Position numbers and translations under genes: made by a program. Source: Shimia biformata (lineage in GTDB: Bacteria; Pseudomonadota; Alphaproteobacteria; Rhodobacterales; Rhodobacteraceae). From it: a stretch of DNA of 64,000 bases. The notes under the pieces are model-generated. The model was given only the letters and a program-made list of their open reading frames with translations, made no database searches and was not told where the DNA came from. This document shows, piece after piece, positions 7,880 to 16,032 of this stretch (positions are counted from its first letter, which is position 1; every line of letters starts with the position of its first letter). Location of the stretch: contig NZ_JAFEJK010000001.1 in NCBI RefSeq assembly GCF_016888515.1, positions 2,389,475 to 2,453,474 of the forward strand, read 5' to 3'.

Positions 7880-8355
7880 ACCTGGCCCGTGCCGTGCATT
7901 TCGACGAAAGCGACACCTTTGTCTTTGCCACCCCCGCCCGGACCGGGGAATGGTGCATTTCGGGCGGGTTCGAGTTCTCGAACTGGACCGAGGCCGACGT
8001 CACCGGCAAGGCGCGGCAGGCCTTTGCCAATGGCTGGTTCGGGCTTGAAACCGGCGGGCGTGTGACCTTTGTCGGCGTGATGCAGATCGAACCGTCCGAG
8101 GTGGCCGCGCTGACCGACCTTCTGGCGCAGCATTTCGTGACCTATTACGGCGCCCCTTCAGTCGAGGCCGCCCGGCCCGTCGCGCAAGAGGAAATCGCCC
8201 AGATGGTCGAACTGTGTGACGACCATGACCAGAACACCATCCTGACCGTGTCCCGCGAACTGACCGAGGCCGGGGTGCGCGAAGCCTATCGCGTCATCCA
8301 ACCGCAAGACGCGGGTCTGGACCAGTTCGCGGTGCATGGCTCGGTGGATGAGTAG
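7876..8355 (+). CDS. DUF6505 family protein
   Basis: This 159-residue cytoplasmic protein (MNLARAVHFDESDTFVFATPARTGEWCISGGFEF) matches the DUF6505 family seen at the end of the mrp-DUF4444 operon in Rhodobacterales. No catalytic motif, signal peptide or membrane segment is visible. The second half, EEIAQMVELCDDHDQNTILTVSRELTEAGVREAYRVI, looks helical. It overlaps the preceding gene by 4 bp and is the last gene of the operon; the sequence beyond its stop changes to lower GC. The function is unknown. Confidence 0.75.
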   Translation: MNLARAVHFDESDTFVFATPARTGEWCISGGFEFSNWTEADVTGKARQAFANGWFGLETGGRVTFVGVMQIEPSEVAALTDLLAQHFVTYYGAPSVEAARPVAQEEIAQMVELCDDHDQNTILTVSRELTEAGVREAYRVIQPQDAGLDQFAVHGSVDE

Positions 8356-8783
8356 AGGGGGGGGTGGTTGGTTGTGGGGAACATAGCCGCCGCTCGGTCT
8401 GATCCTCGCAACGGGCGTTTTGGAGGCCATTGCGGTCATTGAGGCATAATGCGGCGAATGGCAGCTTGGAGCCCAATGCGTCAACGTTCTGCATCGCAGC
8501 GAGTGTCTAGTATCGGAAAACTGATAAATTGGCCTCAAAGCTTTGGGACCAAAGTTTCTATCCATCCACCACCTACAATGTCTGCGTTACTGCCGGACAT
8601 TGCTGCAATTCGTATTTGCAGCAGGGATATGTCGCTGAACTTACTATTTAGCTAAGTCGCGGCATTCGCTGACAGAACAGATTTTTTCAACAGCGATATT
8701 GCATGGTGTGATTACCTCCTTAAGTGGAATAGGCGATCAAGTCGCAAATTTAAGTGCAATCATTATGAAGGTGGCGAAAAGCG
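8356..8783. other. AT-richer intergenic region before the viperin-like gene
   Basis: This 428-bp stretch begins with a G-run just after the DUF6505 stop and becomes clearly AT-richer from about 8500. No frame in it has recognisable homology. A 7-bp inverted pair (CAATGTC at 8576-8582, GACATTG at 8596-8602) is present but weak. It probably contains the promoter of the next gene and one junction of the acquired segment; I found no direct repeats or tRNA end marking an insertion. Confidence 0.5.
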
Positions 8784-9734
8784 ATGTTATCCGAACAATC
8801 AACGATACTTGATCAGTTGGAAACCACTTCTGTCCATACCCCGGTCGATATCGACCAACTAGTAATTAACTGGCATGTGAATGAGGCATGCAACTATCGG
8901 TGTGCTTACTGCTACGCCAAATGGAGTAATCAGAAAGCTACGCGAGATTTGATTCGAAACGACAAGGCAACTGAGGCTTTGCTGAAGGAATTGAGGGCAT
9001 TTTTTTCTCCATCCAACCATTCAAATCCTCTCAGGTCTGTCCTAAGTTGGAAACGGGTTCGGATGAACTTTGCAGGTGGCGAACCACTACTTGATATACC
9101 TTCCCTGCTTCATGCAATCCGCACAGCCAAAAAGCTCGATTTCGACGTATCGATCATCACAAATGGTAGCAGGCTAGATCAGAAGACGCTGTACGCGTTG
9201 GCACCACATCTTGAGTGGCTGGGTTTGAGTATTGATGCAGTCGACGCGTCAACAAATCATGCAATTGGGCGTGTGGATCGTCGTGGCCGGCTTCTAGACC
9301 TACGGACCCTATCCGATGCGATCGATCGTACACGGGCACTGTATCCATCGATGAAGTTCAAGATAAACACGGTTGTCAGTGACGCAAATTACGCGGCGGA
9401 CCTCTCACCGATGCTTGATTCATTGAATCCAGAAAAGTGGAAGGTTTTGCGCGTACTTCCGATGGTAACAGACGCAGGAGTCGTGTCGGATGAAGAATTC
9501 GCGCGCTTTGTCGATTTCCACTCGCCGTACCGTTCTATCATGCGTGTCGAGGACAACTTCGATATGCTAAAAACATATCTGATGATTGATCCTAAAGGTC
9601 GTTTTTTCCAAAATCGGCCTGACGCCAAGCATTCTGGATACCTTTACAGTTCAGCAATCCTAGATAGCGGTGCGGCGGCCGCTTTTTCTGATATCGAACT
9701 CTCGGCATGCGGCTTCGCAAGCCGCTATAAGTAG
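8784..9734 (+). CDS. Prokaryotic viperin-like radical SAM enzyme (antiviral ddhNTP synthase candidate)
   Basis: This 316-residue protein has the radical-SAM cluster motif C36-NYR-C40-AY-C43 inside the segment INWHVNEACNYRCAYCYAKW, which is the viperin-type start. NFAGGEPLL (95-103) is the SAM-binding GGE motif. KINTVVS (193-199), KWKVLRVLPM (218-227), the MIDPKGRFFQN segment (267-277) and the YLYSSAILDSG segment follow the order of viperin's conserved C-terminal blocks. Known viperins convert CTP, GTP or UTP to 3'-deoxy-3',4'-didehydro nucleotides that stop viral polymerases. No nucleotide kinase gene is adjacent. The gene is alone, AT-richer than its surroundings and uses different codons, which suggests recent transfer. 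Other radical SAM families remain possible but fit the C-terminal blocks less well. Confidence 0.78.
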   Translation: MLSEQSTILDQLETTSVHTPVDIDQLVINWHVNEACNYRCAYCYAKWSNQKATRDLIRNDKATEALLKELRAFFSPSNHSNPLRSVLSWKRVRMNFAGGEPLLDIPSLLHAIRTAKKLDFDVSIITNGSRLDQKTLYALAPHLEWLGLSIDAVDASTNHAIGRVDRRGRLLDLRTLSDAIDRTRALYPSMKFKINTVVSDANYAADLSPMLDSLNPEKWKVLRVLPMVTDAGVVSDEEFARFVDFHSPYRSIMRVEDNFDMLKTYLMIDPKGRFFQNRPDAKHSGYLYSSAILDSGAAAAFSDIELSACGFASRYK

Positions 9735-9953
9735 CTGAATTGAAAATCGGCTTTGTCGGCCTTTTTTGGCTGTATTTGCTGTCAACCGAATACCGCCATC
9801 GGTTGTGCGGTGGCGTATTACATCTTTGTCCCGCATTGCTGCCCCTCATCCCCACCGCGAAAGTCAGCGCCCCATCGCGCCAGGTGCCGCCCCTGTACCC
9901 CGGTCACTCTGCCCCAAAACCAGACACCGACACCCGCCGCAACTCCCTTGCCG

Positions 9954-10757
9954 CTACTCCGCGTTGAAGACAAACAGCGTTTCGCCGTCGATCATGTAGC
10001 CGTTGATCAGTGCCTTGGCACGGTCAGAGACCAGCCAGCCTTCCAGTTTCTCTGCAAGACCGGCCTTCACGTGGCCATGCTTTTCCGGGTTCACCGGCAG
10101 ATAGGCATATTGGTTGAACAGCACCGGATCGCCCGCGAACAACAGCGCCAGGTCGCCCTTGTTGCCGAAATTGAGCCAGCTGGCGCGGTCGGACAGGATA
10201 TAGCCGTGGATGCCCGAGGCCGTGTTCAGCGCCGCGCCCATGCCGGCGCCGACGGATTTGTACCAGTCGCCGAACCCGTCCTCGGCGATCCCCGCCGCGC
10301 GCCACAGGCTGAGTTCTTTCTTGTGGGTGCCACTGTCGTCGCCGCGGCTGACAAAAACGGCCTTGGCGCCCGCGATCTTTTGCAGGGCGTCGCTGGCGGT
10401 GGTCGCCGCGCCGAGGTCGGCGGGGTCGTCCTTGGGGCCGATGAAGACAAAGTCGTTATACATGATCTCGCGGCGGTGGGTGCCGAAGCCTTCGGCGACA
10501 AATGCCTCTTCCGCGGCCTTTGAATGCACAAGGATAGCATCCACGTCCCCGGCGCGGCCCAGCTTCAGCGCCTGCCCCGTGCCCACGACCAGAAGCTGCA
10601 CCTCGAGGTCGAGATCGGCCTTGATCTCGGGCAGCAGCACCTCGGCCAGCCCGGAATTGTGGAACGAGGTGGTGACGGCCATTTTCATCACGTCCCCTGC
10701 ATGCGCTGCAGTCGCAAGTCCGGCCACTAGAACACCTGCCAGTAAGCGTTTGATCAT
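9954..10757 (-). CDS. tupA: Tungstate ABC transporter, periplasmic substrate-binding protein
   Basis: This 267-residue protein has a Sec signal peptide ending AHA at about residue 20. AVTTSFHNSGLAEVLLPEI near the N terminus is the TupA anion-binding motif (TTSxxxSGL), and VSRGDDSGTHKKELSLW (around 137-153) is the second ligand loop. It captures tungstate, possibly also molybdate, in the periplasm. It is the third gene of the minus-strand operon tupB-tupC-tupA, and its ATG overlaps the tupC stop. Tungstate uptake next to a formate dehydrogenase suggests a W-dependent enzyme, but metal specificity cannot be read with certainty from sequence. Confidence 0.9.
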   Translation of the reverse strand: MIKRLLAGVLVAGLATAAHAGDVMKMAVTTSFHNSGLAEVLLPEIKADLDLEVQLLVVGTGQALKLGRAGDVDAILVHSKAAEEAFVAEGFGTHRREIMYNDFVFIGPKDDPADLGAATTASDALQKIAGAKAVFVSRGDDSGTHKKELSLWRAAGIAEDGFGDWYKSVGAGMGAALNTASGIHGYILSDRASWLNFGNKGDLALLFAGDPVLFNQYAYLPVNPEKHGHVKAGLAEKLEGWLVSDRAKALINGYMIDGETLFVFNAE

Positions 10758-11467
10758 TCTACAATATCTCCGTTCAGAAAGGCCCGCGCTTCGGGCGTTT
10801 CGGGGTGGTCAAAAAACGTGGTGGCCGGTCCGGTTTCATGCACCAGACCGCCAAGAAGGAACACCACCTCATCGGCGAGGCGGCGTGCCTGCCCCATGTC
10901 GTGGGTGGTCATAATCAGCTTGGTTCCGGCGGTTTTGGCATCGGTCAGGATCGCCTCGATCTCGCGCATGGCGCGGCCATCGAGCGCGGCGCAGGGTTCA
11001 TCCAGAAACAGCACCTTGGGACGGGTCACAAGAGCCCGCGCCAGCGCCAGTTTCTGCTGTTCCCCACCCGACAGGACCGTGGCCGGTCGGCGCAGCATCT
11101 CGGTCAGCCCGACCCGCCCGGCCCAGTCGCGGGCAGCGTCCAGCGCGGCGGGTTTCTTCACCCCATGCACCAGAAGCGGATACGCGATATTGTCCAACAC
11201 CGAGCGGCGCAGCATCACCGGCCGCTGGAACACGAAGCTTTGGTGGTGGCGGGCCTCATCGGTGGGACAGGCCCATGTGATCGTACCGCGATGCAGCCGC
11301 GCCGCCCCGTGCAGCAGCCGCAAGAGCGAGGTCTTGCCCGACCCGTTTGGCCCGATCACCACGCAGGCTTTCTGCCCGCACAGGTCAAGGTCCACCGGCC
11401 CGACCAGCATCTTGCCGCGCCGCGCGGTGGCGGCGCCACGCACCTTGAGGGGGAACAGCTCGGTCAC
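10754..11467 (-). CDS. tupC: Tungstate ABC transporter, ATP-binding protein
   Basis: This 237-residue ABC ATPase has Walker A GPNGSGKTS (about residues 39-47), signature LSGGEQQK, Walker B VLFLDEP and the H-loop TTHDM. It starts with GTG at 11467, which overlaps the tupB stop, and its own stop overlaps the tupA start, so all three genes are coupled. It energises import through TupB. The C terminus is short, without the molybdate-binding TOBE domain of ModC, which fits TupC rather than ModC. Confidence 0.9.
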   Translation of the reverse strand: MTELFPLKVRGAATARRGKMLVGPVDLDLCGQKACVVIGPNGSGKTSLLRLLHGAARLHRGTITWACPTDEARHHQSFVFQRPVMLRRSVLDNIAYPLLVHGVKKPAALDAARDWAGRVGLTEMLRRPATVLSGGEQQKLALARALVTRPKVLFLDEPCAALDGRAMREIEAILTDAKTAGTKLIMTTHDMGQARRLADEVVFLLGGLVHETGPATTFFDHPETPEARAFLNGDIVE

Positions 11468-12168
11468 CAGCGGCCCTCCCGCTCGGTGCGGCTCAGCCAG
11501 TGGATGGCAAGGTTCACCGCGATCGCCAGCCCGATCAGCACGAAGCCAAGCGCCAGCGCCAGCGCGAAATCGCCCTTGCCGGTCTCAAGCGCGATGGCGG
11601 TGGTCAGGACACGGGTGGCGTGGTCGATATTGCCGCCGACGATCATGATCGCGCCGACCTCGCCGATGGCACGGCCAAACCCGGCAAGGGACGCGGTCAG
11701 AAGGGCGCGGCGGGCATCCCACAACAGCGTTTTCATCTTCTGCCATTGCGACACGTTCATCGAGATCAGAAGGTCGTGATATTCCTGCCAGAGATCGCGC
11801 AGCGACTGATGCGCGATACTGGCGATCAGGGGCACGACGATGATGATCTGGGCAATAATCATCGCCGCAGGCGTGAACAACAGCCCCAGTACCCCCAGCG
11901 GCCCCGAGCGTGACAGCATCACGTAGACCACCAGCCCGACCACGACCGGCGGCAGGCCCATCAGCGCGTTCAGGATGGCGATCACGCCGCGACGCCAGCG
12001 GAACCGCCGCACTGCCAGAAGCGCCGCCAGCGGCATGGCAATCAGCGAGGCGATGACAAGCGCGGTCAGCGACACCTGAAGCGACCGGGCCGAAATCTCG
12101 ACCAGTTCCGCATCCAGCGTCACCACAAGCCAGAACGCCTGTGCCAGTCCGCTCCAAAGATCGGTCAT
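11464..12168 (-). CDS. tupB: Tungstate ABC transporter, permease
   Basis: This 234-residue inner-membrane protein has about five hydrophobic segments. The binding-protein-dependent transport signature appears as ASLAGFGRAIGEVGAIMIVGGNIDHATRVLTT, where the GRAIGEVGA block contacts the ATPase; this form is typical of TupB. The ATG at 12168 is preferred because homologues start near MTDLWSGLAQAFWLV; the frame runs upstream to 12312 without homology. It is the first gene of the tup operon, so the promoter should be in 12169-12420. Confidence 0.9.
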   Translation of the reverse strand: MTDLWSGLAQAFWLVVTLDAELVEISARSLQVSLTALVIASLIAMPLAALLAVRRFRWRRGVIAILNALMGLPPVVVGLVVYVMLSRSGPLGVLGLLFTPAAMIIAQIIIVVPLIASIAHQSLRDLWQEYHDLLISMNVSQWQKMKTLLWDARRALLTASLAGFGRAIGEVGAIMIVGGNIDHATRVLTTAIALETGKGDFALALALGFVLIGLAIAVNLAIHWLSRTEREGRW

Positions 12169-12420
12169 GCGCCGATAGCCCTCCCTTTGGCGGGACGTAA
12201 TCAGGTTGTGACCGTCATGGCCAGAGACATTGCGTCCCAGCCCGTGATTTGGGGCAGGCTGTCCAGCTTGTGCATCGCATCGCGGGCCGAGTTGGACATT
12301 TTGTCCCGACACCGCCAGTCAAACAGAGTCAGAACGTCGAATAGTTGTTTCTTTACCGACAGTTGTCGGCGGTTCTGCATCCTTTTGACAAATGCGATTC
12401 TGGCCCAAGCCGGCGCCGCG

Positions 12421-13791
12421 TCAGGCGACCTTGATCCAGGTTTTCATCCCCGCAGTCTGATGGGACAACATATGGCAATGAAACAGCCAGTTGCCGGGAT
12501 TGTCGGCAACAAACGCTATGTCGCGTTCTTCCGAGGGCATCACCAGCAACGTGTCGCGCAGGGGGCCGGGACCATCTGGGCGGAGTTCGTGAAAATGGTG
12601 ACCATGCAGGTGCATCGCGTGGGGAAAGGCGGTGTTGTTGACCAGGGTGACGCGCAGGGTTTCGCCCCGCTCCAACTGCGCCCACGGGTCGTCGGGCAGC
12701 CCCGCCACGCCGCCCAGCGTCCAGACCTGACCGTTCGAGACAAGGTCGCGCATCGACATTTTCCGGCCCTTGTAGGTGCCTTCGCGCAAGCCGCCCATGG
12801 CGCCGCCTTCCATCTCCATCCGCAGGTGGCGCGTGTCGGGTCCGGCGACGGCCCGGATGACCGGGTTCGGCGGCAAGGCGGGGGGCGCGGGTCTGGGCCG
12901 AGAGGTACCCGCGCCCGTCACCGGAAACTCGTCCAGAACAAAGGTGCCGTCCCGTTCATGCTGCACGATCATCGCGGTTTCGCCATCCCCGGCGGTCACA
13001 TCCACAAACGCGTCCAGCCGCTGCGCCGGGGCCAGGATGAAATCGGCCAGCGGCGCGGGCGTCTCAAGCGGCATCCCGTCCAGCGCCATGACCCAGCCGG
13101 TCAATCCGATCACCCCAAGCTGCAGGATCCGGTCGGTCGAGGGGTTCAGGAACCGAAGGCGAAGCCGCTGGTTGCGGTTCAGGGTTTCGGGGCGCGGGGT
13201 GACGTCGATATGGACATAGTTGCCGATCCGCCCGCCATGGGACAGATCGTGCATCTGGCCAAAGCTTTCGTGGATCTGCGCGTCCTCGGTCATGCGCCAG
13301 TCGTTGACGACAACCATCAGGTCATGGTCGACATCCGGCGCGTCGGGTTCGTCGATGACAAGCGGGCCGAACAGCCCCCGCGCCACCTGTTCCGCCGACT
13401 GGTTGTGCGAGTGATACCAGAAGGTGCCCGCATCCGGCAGGCGGCAGTCATAGTCGAAATGGCCCCCGGTCGGCACCGGGTCCTGGGTCATGCCCGGCAC
13501 CCCGTCCATCGCGTTTTCCACCCGCAGCCCGTGCCAGTGGATCGCGGTGGGCTGTGACAGGTCATTGACCAGGCGGCAGCGCAGGCGGTCGTTCTGCGTC
13601 GCCCTAAGAAGCGGGCCGGGAACCTGGCCGTCAAAGCCCCAGACCGTGGTTTCGGGATAAGCCGATGGCGCCACCTGAACCCGGCCTTCGCGGGCCGTCA
13701 GCGTCACCCCGCCCGTGCCCGCCTGCGCCATCCGGGGCAGCAGTGTCGTTGCGCCAAGCCCGGCCAATAGTGTGCGTCGTGTCAGCCGCAT
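12421..13791 (-). CDS. Tat-exported multicopper oxidase
   Basis: This 456-residue protein begins MRLTRRTLLAGLGATTLL, a Tat signal. The copper-binding motifs are complete: HWHG (85-88), HSH (127-129), HAMHLHGHHFH in the third domain, and HCHMLSHQTAGM (438-449), which supplies the trinuclear ligands and the type 1 copper Cys, His and Met. That makes a three-cupredoxin laccase/CueO/SufI-type oxidase acting in the periplasm. A Met-rich stretch (MEMEGGAMGG, then MSMRD) recalls the metal-binding insert of CueO-like enzymes, so Cu(I) or Mn oxidation is possible; the substrate is not determined. It stands alone between the tup operon and the sensor kinase, all on the minus strand. Confidence 0.9.
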   Translation of the reverse strand: MRLTRRTLLAGLGATTLLPRMAQAGTGGVTLTAREGRVQVAPSAYPETTVWGFDGQVPGPLLRATQNDRLRCRLVNDLSQPTAIHWHGLRVENAMDGVPGMTQDPVPTGGHFDYDCRLPDAGTFWYHSHNQSAEQVARGLFGPLVIDEPDAPDVDHDLMVVVNDWRMTEDAQIHESFGQMHDLSHGGRIGNYVHIDVTPRPETLNRNQRLRLRFLNPSTDRILQLGVIGLTGWVMALDGMPLETPAPLADFILAPAQRLDAFVDVTAGDGETAMIVQHERDGTFVLDEFPVTGAGTSRPRPAPPALPPNPVIRAVAGPDTRHLRMEMEGGAMGGLREGTYKGRKMSMRDLVSNGQVWTLGGVAGLPDDPWAQLERGETLRVTLVNNTAFPHAMHLHGHHFHELRPDGPGPLRDTLLVMPSEERDIAFVADNPGNWLFHCHMLSHQTAGMKTWIKVA

Positions 13792-13872
13792 GAAGCCTCT
13801 CTTTCTCAGTCAGGCAAACGCTAGTGCGCGGCTTGCCGGAAGGAAAGCGTCACCACGTCACAGATGCGTCAT

Positions 13873-15840
13873 CTACTCGGCCGCCGCCTCAAGTTCCGCC
13901 ACCGGCAGCCAGACCCGGAACTCGGCCCCGCCTTCGGCGCGGTTATGGGCGGTGATGATCCCCCCGGCCCGCTGGATCAGGCTTTGCGAGATCGACAGCC
14001 CCAGCCCGGTGCCCTCACCCTGCTTGGTGGTGAAGAACGGGTCAAAGACCGAGGGCAGCTTGTCCTCGGGGATGCCCGGTCCGCTGTCGCGCACGGTCAG
14101 GCACACGGCCCTGCGCCCGTCATGCCACCCCTCGCCCAGTGTCATTTCCAGCCGCCCCGCCGCGCCCATCGCATGGGCCGCATTGACGATCAGGTTGATC
14201 ACCACCTGCTGCATTTCGCCGGGATCAATGCGCACCGGCGGCACGTCCTCAAGCCGGGTCTGCACCTCGATATTGCCACGCGACAGGACATGATCGACCA
14301 GCAGCAGGCAATCCTCGGCGATCGGGCCAAGGTGGACAAGCTCGTCGGAATCCGAAAACTCGGTCGGGCGGGCAAATTTCAGGAGCTTGCCGACAATGGC
14401 CCCGATCCGCGCGACCTGCCGGTCGATCAGGGTCAGTTCGGTCTCGACCGGCGCGGCCCTGTCCCCAAGGGCCTCGCGGATGACGTCGACATTGCCCTGT
14501 ATCACCGCAACCGGGTTGTTGATCTCATGCGCGACCCCGGCGGTGATTTCGCCGATGCTGGCCAGTTTCTCGCTCATGACAAGCTGGCGATAGGTGTCCT
14601 CCAGCTTGGCGTTGGCCTCGCGCAGTTCGGATGTGCGTTCCTCGACGCGGGTGTTCAACTCATCCGCCCAGGCGCGCAGGCGGCGGTCGCGGTCCTGGAC
14701 CTGGTCCAGCAGGTCGTCCAGATGTCCGGCCACCTGCCCGATCTCATCGCGCGATCCCACATTGCCGTTGCGCGCCGACAGGTTGCCCTGCCCGACCTTG
14801 CGCATCGTGTGGGTCATGCGTTCCAGCGGCGCGAACACGCCCTTGGCCAGCCACAGGAACACCGGCACCGACAGGATCAGCACGGCCGCAAACGCCACCA
14901 TCAGGCGGATGAAGGCCTCTTGCTTGGCGGCGGCGAAGGGTGCCTCGAGAAAACCGACATAGAGCATTCCCACGCGCTGACCGAAGCTGTCGATGATCGG
15001 CAGGTAGCCCGATATATACCAGTCGTTCACAACAAACGCCCGGTCCAGCCACGTGCGCCCCTCGTCCAGCACCGCGCCGCGCACGGCGGCGGACACGCGG
15101 GTGCCAAGCGCGCGCACGTCCTCGAACAGGCGCACGTTGGTCGAGACCCGAACGTCCTCGAGGAACAGCGTCGCGGTGCCCTGCCGGTCGCCGCCGGTGA
15201 TGGCGTTGAGATAGACAAGCGCGTTGATCGTGTCGATGAACTGCAGGTTGCGATTGAGCAGGATACCCCCGACCAGCACGCCCTCTTGCCCCGCAAGCTG
15301 CACCGGGCTGGCGGCATGAACGACCATGCCGCGATCCTCGACCGTGCGATCCGTCGGCTTGGCGGCTTCGGTCTCGATCAGGTCGATGCGGGCGCGGGCC
15401 GCGAGGTCGCCGGGCAGAGCAGCAAGGTCATCCGCGCCAAAGATGTCGATCTGCGTGTCCGACCGCCCCGCCAGCGCGGTGGCGATGACCGGCCACCGGG
15501 CGGCCTGATCCAGAGCCGCGGCCGCGGGCAGATAATAGAGGAAGTCCAGTTCAAGATCGGCTGTCTTGCGTTCGAAAAACGCCGCCTTCTGCGTCGTGTT
15601 CCCATCCAGAACACGGGCAAACTCCGCCGATTCCGCGACGCCCTTCAACTCATCCCCGGTGCCGACCATGATCCGGGCCAGATACTGTTCGGCGATGCGC
15701 AGGTCACTGCCCACATTGGCAATCAGCACCTCGTCATATTCCGAGGTCCAGCGCGCCATGCCCAGAAGCAGCAAGAGCGGCATCAGGACGACCAGCGGCG
15801 CAAGGGCCAGAACCAGAAGGCGCAGGCGAACGGATCTCAT
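13873..15840 (-). CDS. Membrane sensor histidine kinase with periplasmic Cache-like domain, orphan
   Basis: This 655-residue protein starts at ATG 15840 behind GGAGGATATCC. A membrane segment (7-28) is followed by a roughly 280-residue periplasmic sensor of single-Cache type (ending VGMLYVGFLEAPF), a second membrane segment (312-333), a HAMP domain (334-385), a coiled coil (385-425) and HisKA with the phospho-accepting H438 in GVAHEINNPVAV. The ATPase domain follows, with NLIVNAAHA, DSGPGIP and GTGLGLSIS boxes. The architecture is that of NtrB/DctB-like kinases working with sigma-54 response regulators. No response regulator gene is in the window, so partner and signal are unknown. Confidence 0.9.
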   Translation of the reverse strand: MRSVRLRLLVLALAPLVVLMPLLLLLGMARWTSEYDEVLIANVGSDLRIAEQYLARIMVGTGDELKGVAESAEFARVLDGNTTQKAAFFERKTADLELDFLYYLPAAAALDQAARWPVIATALAGRSDTQIDIFGADDLAALPGDLAARARIDLIETEAAKPTDRTVEDRGMVVHAASPVQLAGQEGVLVGGILLNRNLQFIDTINALVYLNAITGGDRQGTATLFLEDVRVSTNVRLFEDVRALGTRVSAAVRGAVLDEGRTWLDRAFVVNDWYISGYLPIIDSFGQRVGMLYVGFLEAPFAAAKQEAFIRLMVAFAAVLILSVPVFLWLAKGVFAPLERMTHTMRKVGQGNLSARNGNVGSRDEIGQVAGHLDDLLDQVQDRDRRLRAWADELNTRVEERTSELREANAKLEDTYRQLVMSEKLASIGEITAGVAHEINNPVAVIQGNVDVIREALGDRAAPVETELTLIDRQVARIGAIVGKLLKFARPTEFSDSDELVHLGPIAEDCLLLVDHVLSRGNIEVQTRLEDVPPVRIDPGEMQQVVINLIVNAAHAMGAAGRLEMTLGEGWHDGRRAVCLTVRDSGPGIPEDKLPSVFDPFFTTKQGEGTGLGLSISQSLIQRAGGIITAHNRAEGGAEFRVWLPVAELEAAAE

Positions 15841-16032
15841 GGATATCCTCCTTCGCACCACCCTACCCCTGTCCATCCCTGCCGCCAAGCGCGACCCGCG
15901 CGCTGAAAATGGGCTCAATGCAGGGTTAGCGCGTGGTCACGTCACCGCACCGGACATCGACCAGTTGGACGCCGCGCGACGGCAACACGGCAAGACCGTG
16001 GGCTGATCCCTCCAGATCGGCAAACCCGTCCG

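Noticed and set aside
8576-8602. CAATGTC/GACATTG inverted pair
   Set aside because: Only 7 bp with a 13-bp spacer and not placed at a recognisable promoter; could be chance.
8449-8655. A 68-codon plus-strand frame before the viperin-like gene
   Set aside because: No ribosome site, no homology and no link to the next gene; treated as non-coding.
9740-9775. Possible terminator after the viperin-like gene
   Set aside because: The sequence has a T-run (CCTTTTTT) but only a 3-bp GGC/GCC stem, so it is too weak to call.
12356-12369. CCGACAGTTGTCGG near-palindrome upstream of the tup operon
   Set aside because: Imperfect at the centre, single copy, and about 190 bp from the tupB start; not enough to call an operator.
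13864-15906. A 680-codon plus-strand frame opposite the sensor kinase
   Set aside because: Rich in Arg, Gln and His with no domain; the minus strand has all kinase boxes.
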